A stretch of DNA of 64,000 bases from Panicum virgatum (lineage: Eukaryota; Streptophyta; Magnoliopsida; Poales; Poaceae), in assembly GCF_016808335.1 (NCBI RefSeq), contig NC_053138.1, positions 51,738,951 to 51,802,950 on the forward strand, written 5' to 3'. Below the pieces are notes generated by a model. That model saw only the letters and a program-made list of their open reading frames with translations, was not told where the DNA came from and did not search any database. The position numbers were made by a program, and so were the translations under genes. Shown here piece after piece: positions 11,601-22,944 of this stretch. Within the stretch, counting starts at the first letter, position 1. Each line of letters begins with the position of its first letter.

Positions 11601-12986
11601 AGCAGGCGGTGGCGAGCGTGGGGCGGCATCACGGAGCTCGTCAGCGGGCCGGTCCTGGGGGGGGGGAGGAAGAGGGGATCTCGGGGATCCCGAAGCCGAC
11701 CTTGGCTCGGGCCGTGGTGCTGCGGGGAGGGGAGCTCCGCGGAGGCTGTCGTTCGGGAGCGGCAGCAATGGCGAGTGGCGGCGCTAGGAGGTCAGAGGGG
11801 TGGCTGTGGAGCTCGGGGGTGCTCTGCGGCCCCTTTTATAGGCGGCCAAGGCAGTGGCGGCTTGGCGGGACGTGGGCGGAGGCCGGCGACCGAGTTAATG
11901 GAGGTGGGGGCCGGCTCGGTGCTGTGCGGGCGTCAACGGCGGGCGGGGCGCGTACGGCGAGGTGACACGACGCCTCGGCCAGGCGGCGACTGTCTCAAGC
12001 GGCGCTGTGCCGAGGTCGCCGGCACTGTGCGGCGTCAACGGCGGTCGGCCAGTGTCGTGGCATGCACGGTTGAGCGACGTCGCGTCGCGGCGTGCCGTGC
12101 GTGCGCGTGGGGACAAGGGAGCAGCAGGCGGCCGGCAGGGCGGACGCGCGCGTTCGCGTGGGCTAGGTGCAGTGGTGGCGCGCGCGTACGGGCAGCACGT
12201 GTCGCGGCGTGTCGTGCCGAGTGTGGCGGCTCAGCGTGGCGAGCGCGGCGCGGGCGGCGGTGGGGCAAGCGCGACGACGGCGGGTAAAAAGAGGAAGGGT
12301 TGGGTCGGTGTTTTGAAATAGGATGACAGTACCGCGGGAAAACTGGGAGAAGATTAGGGTTTGGGTTAATTGAGCTCAACGATGAAAAACGGATTTAGCA
12401 CACGATTTATTTTAGTGAATTTTGGGATGTTACAGAGAAGCAGCAGCCAGCGAAGTGGGAGCGAAGGGGTATATATAGGCGAGCTCCAAAAACTAGCCAT
12501 TACAGTGCTAGTTATGTACTTGTCGAAACTTCCGACACTGGGTTGGAACTCCCGACGAATTAAATTCAGCCAAACCGAGGACCCCAGATCGACACTCTTG
12601 ATAGAGTTCCGATGGGGGTCGGAACTTCCTTCCCCTGGTCGGAACTTCCGACCCCTGTTGTCAAAACAGGATTAAGTGTTCAAGTGAGTGCTTTGTGTCT
12701 CTCATGGGTTGTTAGCGTTTCAGTTAGTCACTTTAGCATCTCCACACCATCTTTTCGCATCCCTCTTAATAGTACGGTGTTTCCTATACTCAAATTCAAA
12801 ATAGAAATTTATAAAAGATCTTCAATGAAGCTCAAACACCATCTCTTAAGCAAATATGGTGTCGTTAATTGCTCTTTTTCATTTCAATGATTTTTGAACC
12901 TGTACATTTCTCAATAAACGCATTAGCTCCTTAATTGTGAGTGTCATTAACACCAAAACCCACTAAGGGGGCCAAATGCACTTTCA
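8671..12986 (-). repeat. Copia 3' LTR interrupted by a solo LTR
   Basis: The LTR proper is 8671-9426 joined to 12435-12986. It matches 22945-24248 at high identity, including the G-run followed by TGAATAGG near its start and the TGAAAG/CTTTCA terminal inverted repeat. It is split by a 3-kb solo LTR. A CGG-N5-CCG palindrome occurs at 12640-12650. Confidence 0.92.
9427..12434 (-). mobile_element. Solo LTR of a Gypsy-type element (3008 bp)
   Basis: The insertion is defined by the uninterrupted Copia LTR at 22945-24248 and by the duplication GAGAA at 9422-9426 and 12435-12439. On the minus strand it starts TGTAACATCCCAAAATTC and ends with TTCA, as grass Gypsy LTRs do. No coding domain, PBS or PPT is present, so it is a solo LTR left by recombination between two LTRs. 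It contains the GAGTAC...GTACTC stem-loop (9757-9775) and the palindrome CTCTGCAGAG (10112-10121) shared with other LTRs here. The GC-rich block 11400-12300 opens long overlapping ORFs on both strands that are not regarded as genes. Confidence 0.9.
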
Positions 12987-13000
12987 ATCTCCCCCTTTTT
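12987..13000 (-). other. Copia polypurine tract
   Basis: The minus strand reads AAAAAGGGGGAGAT immediately before the LTR start TGAAAG. This is the plus-strand priming site of the element. Confidence 0.85.
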
Positions 13001-13624
13001 GGCGATTGATGACAACACAATTAGGGCTTACAAGATATTCAAAGAATCATTTAAATCCAATGATATAGTTGAGCTCGCCCTCAATTTGTGCATTGATAAA
13101 GATAAATTCAAAAATGGCCTCAAATGCCATCTACACAAGTTTGAAAGAGCTCCCCCTATATCATTGCATTTGTGGGGTGCAAAGTGTCATGAATAAAGCC
13201 GTGATGCATATGACATGATATATCGCAACAATAAAGTGAAAATAAACATTACACCAAAGTCATGAGCAACACATAGACATTAAGGTTCAGACCACACTAG
13301 CACAAATAAGTCTTACAAATTAAAAGTGTCACTTGGCACTCCACACATCACAACCATAACACAATAAAGTCTTACATGTCCACAAGCCTAAGATAGATAG
13401 ATAGATAGATAGATCAACAAACTACTCAACGAGATCGATAGATAAACATGAAGACCATGACCATGGTGAGCTTCACTCCCCCTTTGGCGTCAAGCACCAA
13501 AAAGGAGAGGCCCAATCACAGCCACTACTTGTCGTCATTGCCATTGTCGTCGTCCTCATCGGTGGCTATCTCGGTGGGAGTGTGTGATTCCTCGTGACCT
13601 CCAAAATCATGTTCTATGTCATCA
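13001..13624. other. Non-coding Copia 3' interior with (AGAT)n microsatellite
   Basis: Between the PPT and the env-like ORF there is AT-rich sequence without a credible gene. An (AGAT)6 run lies at 13391-13414. Confidence 0.6.
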
Positions 13625-15172
13625 TCAAACTGTGGGGGCACCAAACATCATGGAGGGACCACCCATTTCCTCCCAAGGGTTGTAGAAAGTCGGCGGTGGA
13701 GGAAGATCCGATGGATCCCGAGGCGGTGAGTGAGGCAAATCCAACTTAGCCATAATTTCCTTTTGCCTATTCTCAAGTTTGATCATCTGTGCCTCATGTG
13801 CATGACTCCTCTCAACCATATGCTTGTTCACATTGAAACATGCAAAGAGGCCTTGGGCTAGAAAGTTGAGAATGCCTTTCTTCTTGGGAGCACAAGGAGG
13901 AGGCCCATGAGAACTAGAAGGACTAGCAAGTGAAGGTCCCTGAGTACTGGGAGGAGCCTGAGAACTAGGATCACAACTAGCTGGAGGAGGGATGGTATGA
14001 GATCCAGTCTTGAAAAGCCTTTCAAACCCTCCTTTTGTTGGCTTGTAAACTGAGTGTCCATGATCAGTCAAGATGTTTAAACCTGTCACAGCCTTGATCA
14101 TGTAGAAAATATAAGGAGCATAGTTACAACCCTTCTTTGGCGAAACTGAGGTAATGATGATCTCTTCCCAAATGAAATAAAAAACACTAAACTCAACTGA
14201 ATTTGGAGCCGTCCTAGCAAGAAGATTCTTTGACATGTTTGACACATTATCGGAATCACCAATCTTGGGAGTGAGAGTGTACCTAAACAATTGATTGAGC
14301 ATCTTGTAGTATGGAATCATTCTCTTGGTCTTCCCAAACTCAATCTTTCCATAAGCCCTATCATACATGTAATGCATTTCTCCATCCTCAAGTACATTCT
14401 CACCATGGATCTTTGGCTTGTCAAGATCTGCAGCTTCAAACTCAAGAAGCTCTACAAACTCACGGTAACCCACTGAGAATGGTTTACCTTGAAGCGACCA
14501 ATGAAATTGCTTTGCCTCTCGATCAACATATAGAGTAGCAAAGAACTATGCTACTACTTCCTCATTCCAGTCACAATTGAAGTTCATAATAGTTTTCAAC
14601 TTCATCCTACTACAGGCACTTACAGCCTGATGCACCACTGGCATGTCAAGATCATCCAAGTAATCCCAACTGATAGACTTCATGTCTGTGATTGGATTTG
14701 TCTTGGTCATGATCACGGTCTCATACCAATCAGTTTGAAACCAAGTCGAGAAACGAATATCTCCTTGCATTTCCTTGTTGGGATACTACCTTGGGTCATC
14801 ATATCTGAGATTATAGAAGTTGTTCTTCCCTTTCATGTAGTTCACTGTCCTATGACCATTGTATGCATGATGAATAGTCCTAGAGGACTTCTCCATGCGG
14901 AGGATGGAATGCTCCAAATATGCCAAAGACCCACCATGTGAACCATGAGGAGCAGCTCGTTTTATGCGAGGTCTAGAGGAACCCTCTTGAGTCGAAGGCT
15001 TCCCACGGCCCTGAGCATGCTTGGGAACCTTAGAAGCCACTGCCTTTCTCTTTTTTTTTGAACTGGGGGGGCGTGCATCATGAGTTTCCTTTGAATTTGA
15101 TGAGGGGTCGGATTCAATCTCTGGAATGGTTTCCCTCTGCTTGCCTCTCCTATCAATCCTATCACGTGCCAT
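13625..15172 (-). pseudogene. Env-like / 'putative plant transposon protein' ORF of the Copia element
   Basis: One reading frame runs from a Met at 15172 to the stop at 13625, interrupted by two in-frame TAG codons at 14786-14788 and 14546-14548 without any frameshift. It lies downstream of RNase H, where SIRE/Maximus elements carry an extra ORF. The N-terminal third is basic and rich in Ser/Lys (PPSSKKKRKAVASK). The central part is the globular domain often annotated as putative plant transposon protein (FATLYVDRE, then YREFVELLEFEA). A Pro/Ser-rich linker and a charged heptad stretch follow. No signal peptide or convincing membrane segment is visible, so a true envelope role is unsupported. 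The second stop sits where relatives have a conserved Gln (CAG to TAG); the residue lost at the first is not known. Confidence 0.7.
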
Positions 15173-15960
15173 CTGAACGATAGAAACATTTGAAATGAAT
15201 GGATGGATCGAAAACGTGAGGAAAAACGGACCAGAGTGCACAACTCAGGCACCTGTCGGAAGTTCTGTCCCCAGGACCGAAGTTCCAACAGGGCCCGAGG
15301 CGGCCCAACAATCCATGGAGCGAGAGATTTAACCAACTAAACTCTACAAGATTTTAGACACTAGTTCTAGGAAGTACCAAGAAGCTTTCCCTTAAAGGAA
15401 TCAAACTAACTCCATCTACATTGATAGATCGGGTGACGTGAAGTTTTGAATGGATACCTTTGAGATGTTCCCGCGCGAAACAAAAGAGAAATTGAGGGGA
15501 ATCGAGCTTCCGATGAAGGGGAATCCAATGCACACCTTGGGAGAGAAGTTCCACGGTCCAAACTTGAGTTCCCCTCATGGGTTTAAGAGTGGAGAGTGAG
15601 GGGTGGCGGTGGAGAGAGGGAAAAAGAACCTAGGGTTTGGGAACAGGTCCAACGGGTATATATAGGCTCGATAGTCGTCGGAAGTTCCGTTGGGGGGTCG
15701 GAAGTTCTGGTGAAATAAAATCAATCGGCCGAGAGGGTAAGGTCGGCACTCGTCAGAGAGTTCTGACCCGGGTCCAAAGTTCCGTCCCCTGGTCGGAAGT
15801 TCCGACAAGTGCCAAAACAGCACCAAAAAGGACAGATTTTGATGGAGAACGATTTGGAGATTTTGATAGATATTGTTTGTAGACATATAAGACAACTTAA
15901 TTCAATGTGATCAGGCACAAACAACATTACATAGCAATGATCACACGAATCAAGCTTTGA

Positions 15961-16246
15961 TACAAAGATCAAAATCCAATTTTTTTTTCAAGATAACTCA
16001 CACAAATAAATTCATTTTTACCTATCTAGGCAACAAGCAAGTATGTGCAATAAGTCAAGCCAAGTTACGAGAATCCAAAATATTCAGTTTACTCCTCAAA
16101 GGCTACAAAGATCAAAATCCAATTTTTTTTTCAAGATAACTCACACAAATAAATTCATTTTTACCTATCTAGGCAACAAGCAAGTATGTGCAATAAGTCA
16201 AGCCAAGTTACGAGAATCCAAAATATTCAGTTTACTCCTCAAAGTA
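15961..16246. repeat. 143-bp tandem duplication at the 3' end of Copia pol
   Basis: 15961-16103 is repeated almost perfectly at 16104-16246. The unit includes the last 49 bases of the RNase H reading frame plus downstream sequence, so a copy of the coding end lies outside the ORF. Confidence 0.85.
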
Positions 16247-19200
16247 CAAAACCTTTGCTCATCTAGTGGCTTAGTGAAGATATCGGCAAGTTGCCATTCG
16301 GTGCTCACATGACGTAGAGAGATATCTCCCTTAGCCTCATGATCCCGCAAGAAATGATGTCTTATATCTATGTGCTTTGTTCTAGAGTGTTGCACCGGAT
16401 TATTAGCTAGCTTGATAGCACTCTCATTGTCACATAAGAGTGGAATCTTACTAAACTCACAACCAAAGTCACTCAAGGTACGCTTCATCCACAAAAGTTG
16501 GGCACAACATGCACCCGCTGCCACATATTCGGCTTCGGCGGTGGACAAAGCAACTGAATTCTGTTTCTTGGAACTCCAAGATACTAGAGAACGGCCAAGA
16601 AATTGACACGTCCCCGTTGTACTCTTCCTATCTACTTTGCAACCGGCATAATCCGAATCGGAATAGCCAAGTAGATCGAAAGTGGAGCCTTTGGGATACC
16701 ACAAGCCAAGGTTAGGAGTATGTACCAAATATCTCAAAATTCTCTTAACAACCATTAAATGGCATTCCTTAGGATTGGCTTGAAATCTTGCACACATGCA
16801 CACATTAAGTATAATATCGGGCCTAGATGCACAAAGATAAAGGAGGGAGCCAATCATGGAGCGATATACCTTTTGATCGACCGACTTCCCTTCTTCATTT
16901 AGATCAAGATGACCATTTAGTACCATGGGTGTCTTGATGGGCTTTGCATCGGCTATGTCAAACTTCTTGAGCATATCCTTCACATACTTGGTTTGACATA
17001 TGAAAGTTCCTTCCTTCATTTGCTTGATTTGAAACCCAAGGAAGAACTTCAATTCACCCATCATAGACATCTCAAATCTCTTGGTCATGATCCTACTAAA
17101 TTCCTCACAAAACTTTTGATCAGTTGAGCCAAATATAATGTCATCAACATATATTTGACACACAAAAATATCTTTATCGACTTTGTGAGTAAAGAGAGTA
17201 GAATCGGCCTTGCCCATTTCAAAACCGTTCTTGAGAAGAAAATCCTTAATGCATTCATACCATGCTTTAGGAGCTTGCTTGAGCCCATAGAGCGCCTTAT
17301 GGAGCTTGTACACATGGTTTGGATGCTTGGGATCTTCAAAGCCCGGCGGTTGTTCCACATACACCAACTCGGATAGGGGGCCATTCAAAAATGCATTTTC
17401 ACGTCCATTTGATAAAGCTTGAAATCATGATGAGTAGCATAGGCTAATAATATTCGAATTGACTCAAGCCTAGCTACGGGTGCATAGGTTTCACCAAAAT
17501 CCAAACCTTCTATTTGGGTGAAACCTTGTGCAACTAACCTTGCCTTGTTTCTTGTGACAACACCATGTTCATCTTATTTGTTGCGGAAAACCCACTTGGT
17601 GCCAATCACATTTTGCTTTGGGCGCTCAACCAACTCCCATACCTCATTTCTTGTGAAGTTGTTTAATTGTTCTTGCATGGCAATTATCCAATCCGGATCA
17701 TCAAGTGCTTCATCTACCTTAAGAGGTTCCAAAGAGGAGACAAAAGAGTAATGTTCACAAAAACTTGCTAAACATGAACGAGTAGTTACCCCTCTTCGAA
17801 TACTCCCAAGGATGTTGTCAACGGGATGATCCCGTTGTATACATTGATGCACTCTTGGATGAGTTATTTGACGTTGAGGTTGAATTGGTCCACCATCATC
17901 ATCATTTTCAGCTTGAGGTGCTTGCTCTTGAGCTTCTTCACCTTGTGCTCCCCCTTGATCCATGCCATGATCATGATCGTCACCATGAGCTTGACTTTGA
18001 TCTTGAGGGACTTGAGAACTTGGTGGCTCTACTCTTGTTGATGATGATAGTTGATCATTGACATTTACTTCAACAGGAGCTTGAGTGTTCTCTTCACGTG
18101 GTCTTACTTCACCCAAGCCCATTCTCATGATTGAAACACTTGGAGGCTCTTCTTGATCTACAAAACTTTTATTAACTTGCTCTACTTGAGAGCCGTTGGA
18201 TTCATCAAAAGTCACATCTACCGTGATCTCAACACAACCGGTGGTTTTGTTGAAAACACGATAGGCATGTTCGTTAGTACCATAACCAAGAAGAAAACCT
18301 TCATCTACCTTTGGTGCAAACTTTGAGCTTTTGGTTTTCTTGTTAAGTATGAAACACTTACATCCAAAAACTCTAAAGTAATGCACCTTGGGTTTGTTAC
18401 CGGTGATTATTTCGTAGGGTGTCTTGCCCAAATACTTGTGGAGGTAGAGACGATTGATTGCATGGCAAGCGGTGTTAATTGCTTCGGCCCAATAGCTATC
18501 CGGTGTCTTGTACTCATCAAGCATGGTTCTTGCGGCTTCAATTAAAGTCCTATTCTTCCTCTCCACAATACCATTTTGTTGAGGAGTGTATGGAGCGGAG
18601 AATTCATGCTTGATCCCTTCTTCATCAAGAAATTCTTCAACATTGGTATTCTAGAATTCCGAGCCATTATCACTTCTTACATTCTTGATTTTCAGCTCAT
18701 ATTCATTTTGGGCTCTTCTAATGAATTTCTTGACAATTCCTTGGACTTCACTTTTATCTTGCAAAAAGAATACCCAAGTGAAACGAGAAAAATCATCAAC
18801 AATTACAAGACTATATTTGTTACCGCCAATGCTAATGTAGGCAATGGGTCCAAACAAATCTATGTGTAGAAGTTTCAATGGCCTATTTGAAGTCATGATG
18901 TTCTTGGCCGGATGTGGAGCACCAACTTGCTTCCCGGCTTGGCATGCGCTACACAACCTATCTTTCTCAAAAATAACATTGGTTAGTCCTAGGATGTACT
19001 CGCCTTTTTGAAGTGTGGCTAGATTCCTAATTCCAACATGAGCTAGTCGGCGATGCCATAGCCAACCCATGTCAGACTTTGCCACCAAGCATGTCTTGGG
19101 CTCAATCTTTTCCGTTGAAAAATCTAGAATTTAGACTTTGCCCTTCAACACACCGGTAAAAGCAATTGAGGAATTATCCCTTCTTGTGACGGTCACACCC

Positions 19201-21029
19201 TCGTTAGTAAAGAGACAATTGTAGCCCATCCCACAAAGTTGTGAGACCGACAAAAAATTGTATCCCAAAGTTTCAACCAAATAAACATTAGTAATTGAAT
19301 TGTCATGAGAGAGATCAATTTTACCCAATCCAATTACTTCACCCTTGCTATTGTCTCCAAAGACAATTGTTTCTTTTGGAATGTTGTCATATTGAATTGA
19401 TGTGAATAAATTCTTGTCTTTGATCAACTTCTCTAGCTTTTCCACGTTAGCAACACAAGTTTGAACATCAATTTTATAGCATTTGGAGCAACCTTCACTT
19501 GTGGAGGCATTGGAGTCAAGAGTTGCCTTGGAGTTGGTTTTTGTGCTTTCCCAAAGAGCACTATAGTTGACTTCAAGATCGTTGTATTTGACCGTCAAGC
19601 ATGAAAAGCTCTCTTGAAGTTCACTATTTGTGGCCTTTAGGGAAGCAAGAGAATTACTAGCCATTGTGTTCTCTTTTAGCAACCTCTTGTTTGAGTCATT
19701 AGCCAAAGACAAGTCTATGGCCAACTTCTCAACATTAGCTTTCTCCTCGGCAAGAGATTTCTCTAAGGCAAGGTTTTTCTCCTTCTCAAGGATGAGCAAG
19801 TCTTCTTGCCTATCAAGAATCTCTTTCTTTTTCTCCAACTTCTTCATAAGCTTTTTAATTTCTTTAAAACCTTTCTTTCCAAATTCTTTTATCATGTAGG
19901 CTTCATGATGCTTTTCTTCATTCTCAAAATCATTTTGAGTACTACTAGATGTAGAGGAAGAAAGAGAAGGGGTGATGGATGATTCTTGTACCTTAGACCC
20001 TTTTGCCATGAGGCAAAAATGAGTGTCATCTTCATCATCGGAGAGGTTGTTGAAGAGCTTCCTTGTTGACTTGGGCATGGCTACGGTTGCCATACCCTCT
20101 TCTTTGGAGTTCTCATCATCGGAATCCCACTCTTCACTAACATGAGCACAACTTTGATATTTCTTCTTGAATTCCTTGCTCTTCTCCTTGTATTTCTTCT
20201 CTTCATTGTTTTTGTTCTTCAATTTTGGGCAATCGGCAATATAGTGACTCAATTCCTTGCACTTATATCATCTTCTTTGTGATGACTTCTTTTTGTCATT
20301 GCCAACCTTCTTGTAATACTTCTTCATGAAGTTCTTGAAGTTTCTCATAACTAATGCCATCTCTTCATCGGTTGAACCTTCATCACTTGATTCAGCCTTT
20401 GTTGGCTTTGGAGCTTTGGAACTTGAATCACCTCTCAAGCATGGAGTGACATTGAATGCTACATTTGTGTTGGCTTTGTGACTAAGTGATTTAGCCACAT
20501 CTCTCTCAACTAGCTCTTGATGGAGAATTTCACCAAGAAGTTGGTTTGGTGTCTTTGTCTTGAACTTGGGATCTCTTCTAATCATTGTTGCAAGAGTGGG
20601 GTTTCTTGGAGTGAAGGCTCTAAGCAACTTCTTTGTAACCTTATGATCATTCCACTCCTCACATCCAAGAGCGGTAATATCGGACACAAGAACCATGAGC
20701 CTCTCATACATATCGGTCGCGGTTTCTCCATCATTCATGACAAAGTGTTCCAATTCTCCTTGTAACAAATCCAGTTTCCCTTCACGGACTTCATCGGTTC
20801 CTTCTTGAGCTTCCTTCAATGTGTCCCAAATTTTCTAGGCAACTTCAATCCCATGGACTTTGTTGAACTCCCGAACACAAAGAGAGCTTGTTATGACCCT
20901 CACGGCTTGAGCATTGCGATAGTAGTCTTGAGCTTGCTCGGCCGTTGGTATGCCACTCTTGGGTGGTGGAGTCACACCTACAACAACAACTTCCCAAAAA
21001 GAGGGGTGAAGCCTGTTGAGGTGAACCTT

Positions 21030-22448
21030 TGTTGGCGCTCCTTAAGTATCCATTTTATCCCCTGTTTAACTTTGATAATGGCATGAATTTAATATCAAAA
21101 TCACTAACCATCCTAACCTCGGCCCAATTATTGGTCGTTTTCGCGTTTGCACATATATTTTGGAGGTACTTCGTTTTTGCAGGTTTTTGACCAATTTTGG
21201 AGCATGAAATGACGAGGCCCACGATCACGCGATGACACGAAGAAAGACGAAGGCCAAAGCCCGAACAAAGGACCGATGGCCATGATGTTTAGAGGCCCGT
21301 TCGTGCACATCCACCCTCCAATGAAGCCCAAAGGACAAAGCCCACAAGATAAGATCAAGATACTTCGGGGCTAAGCAAAGCAAAGAGAGATTTAAGGAAG
21401 GATTTTCCATCCTATCCTTTTCCTCTAAGAAATCTTGAAGATAACGACGTCTAGTGGGGTGCAATCGTGAAAGGCATAAACTCTAGAAGACTCCAGGAGA
21501 CTTGGGGAGAAAGGAGGACACGAGGCGGCGAAGAAATGGGCCAGGCCGGCCGATCAGGGTCCATTGGACGGCCGGCCCAGCCCTTTTTTGAGGCGGTTCG
21601 GCCTCCCCTTTGACCTAGGGTTTCCTGAGGCTATTTAAAGACCCCTCCCCAAGGTTCACGCAGAGATCAATTCGGGAGACGACGCAAAGGAGCAGAGAAG
21701 ATAGAGGGACACCTCTCGGAGAGCCGAGGGTCGTGCTAGTTGTCTAGGGGCTTCCCTAGCCGACGTGGGAACCTTGCAAGGAAGACCACATCGGAGTTCT
21801 GGAGCTAGGATCATCAAGATCAAGGTAGGGCCCCGGTTGTGATCTTGTGATGTACAATCATTCATGGTGAAGTTATTTGTGATTCCGAATGTTTAGCGAC
21901 CATGTTCTCTCTTTCGATTTTGTTCTTTTCTTTGGGTTTGCTTCATCCTAGATCTATTATCGAGATAGATCGCTTAGCATGATCTTGTAGTCATGGTGGC
22001 TAGAGGTTCATGGCGGAACTACCAAAGGGGGTTCGACTTGCTTCAGGGTACCTTTGTCCAAAGGGGTGGCGTCGTGACAGGGCGTTGCCACTGAGTAGGT
22101 GGGGTATCGAGGGATCGGATTGGAGATTTTGAGTTTAAAGATGCTTTTCATTGAGATTCACATCTATCTTACTTCACTACGTCTAGCTGGAACTACAACA
22201 TATGCATGATCTAGGTGATCTAGATTGGTTATCTCTAACTTTCTCTTGCTACCTTCGGTGTTTGTCGTTTTTAATAGATTAGATTCGTTTTTCACCATCT
22301 CAACACAAAGGAATCTCTATGCTAGTAGATTGTTTCTTGTATCTTTGGTTCTGTGGATTGATAAACCTTGGGGGAATACTCTAAGGGAAAAGCTACACGA
22401 ACCGTGCGCTTGTGGTATACAAATCGGGGGCGCTAAGGAGCGTCAACA
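21030..22448 (+). mobile_element. Solo LTR inserted in Copia gag (1419 bp)
   Basis: It begins TGTTGGCGCTCCTTA and ends with the near-perfect inverse TAAGGAGCGTCAACA, flanked by ACCTT at 21025-21029 and 22449-22453. Removing it rejoins the gag frame (DMK to VHLNRL), which confirms the boundaries independently. There is no PBS, PPT or coding domain. The orientation is chosen from a TATA-like CTATTTAAAG near 21633. The family (Gypsy or other) cannot be named from the LTR alone. Confidence 0.9.
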
Positions 22449-22486
22449 ACCTTCATATCAAATTGCCACTTGGGATAATCCATCCC

Positions 22487-22530
22487 ATCAAAGTGAGGGG
22501 GTTGTCCCATCAAAGTGAGGGGGTTGTCCC
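22487..22530. repeat. 22-bp tandem duplication in Copia gag
   Basis: The same 22 bases occur at 22487-22508 and 22509-22530. Because 22 is not a multiple of three, the duplication shifts the Gag frame just after PPHFDG and creates an early stop. Without it the frame continues into the part of gag beyond the solo LTR. Confidence 0.85.
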
Positions 22531-22930
22531 AAGTTGACAGATTGAAATTGAGAAGAAGGATATTGTGATTGGGCGTAGTTGGGAGGAACTTGATGCATCC
22601 CGTAGTAAGGATGTTTCTCCTTTTCTTCCTTGACTCTCTTCTTCATCAACTTCCTTGCCCTCTTCTCAATCTTGGCATTCATCTTTTCTTTTCTTCTTCT
22701 CCTTGCTTCGGACATCTCACCCTCATCCTCTTCACTTGAGCTTGATTCTTTGCTTGACAAATCATGAATGGAGGGTGGAGGAGTAGCGTGGCCAAAGGGG
22801 TTTCGAGAACTCCCATCAGCCCCGGCATCCATGTCGGCTTGTGCAGCGGCAATTTCGGTGTCTTTGGCCCCTTTCCCATCTTGAGACATCGTTGAATCCA
22901 TTAGCGGTTGAGCCTTAATCAAGAGATTAG

Positions 22931-22943
22931 GCTCTGATACCAA
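22931..22943 (-). other. Copia primer-binding site
   Basis: The minus strand reads TGGTATCAGAGCC one base inside the 5' LTR end. It is complementary to the 3' end of initiator methionine tRNA and fixes the element's direction. Confidence 0.92.
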
Positions 22944-22944
22944 T

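Larger units (their letters stand above)
16198..22901 (-). pseudogene. Copia gag-pol polyprotein, disrupted
   Basis: The frame starts at the Met at 22901, is interrupted by the solo LTR at 21030-22448, and ends at 16198. Domains in order: Gag/UBN2 region; CCHC knuckle near 20230-20270 whose first Cys position is now a TGA stop (20268-20270); a long Lys/Glu-rich coiled coil (about 19600-19900); a protease remnant; GAG-pre-integrase and integrase (HRRLAHVG, then VDDFSRFTWVFF, ending in the PYTPQQNGIVERKN block); RT with IYVDD near 17150; RNase H with SDSDYAG and LSTAEAEY. Damage on top of the solo LTR: a 22-bp duplication in gag (22487-22530), in-frame stops at 20835-20837, 20268-20270, 19131-19133, 18651-18653 and 17574-17576, and a 1-bp deletion near 17394 in RT. 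The D(S/T)G protease core is absent. The solo LTR lies on the opposite strand to this gene. Confidence 0.9.

Noticed and set aside
11562..12379. Long overlapping ORFs on both strands (up to 241 codons)
   Set aside because: They lie in the GC-rich part of a solo LTR, occur in several frames at once, have Arg/Gly-rich compositions and no domain.
12520..12660. CGGAACTTCCG repeats considered as a CRISPR-like array
   Set aside because: Spacing is irregular, the sites are short palindromes in LTRs of a plant genome, and there is no repeat-spacer structure.
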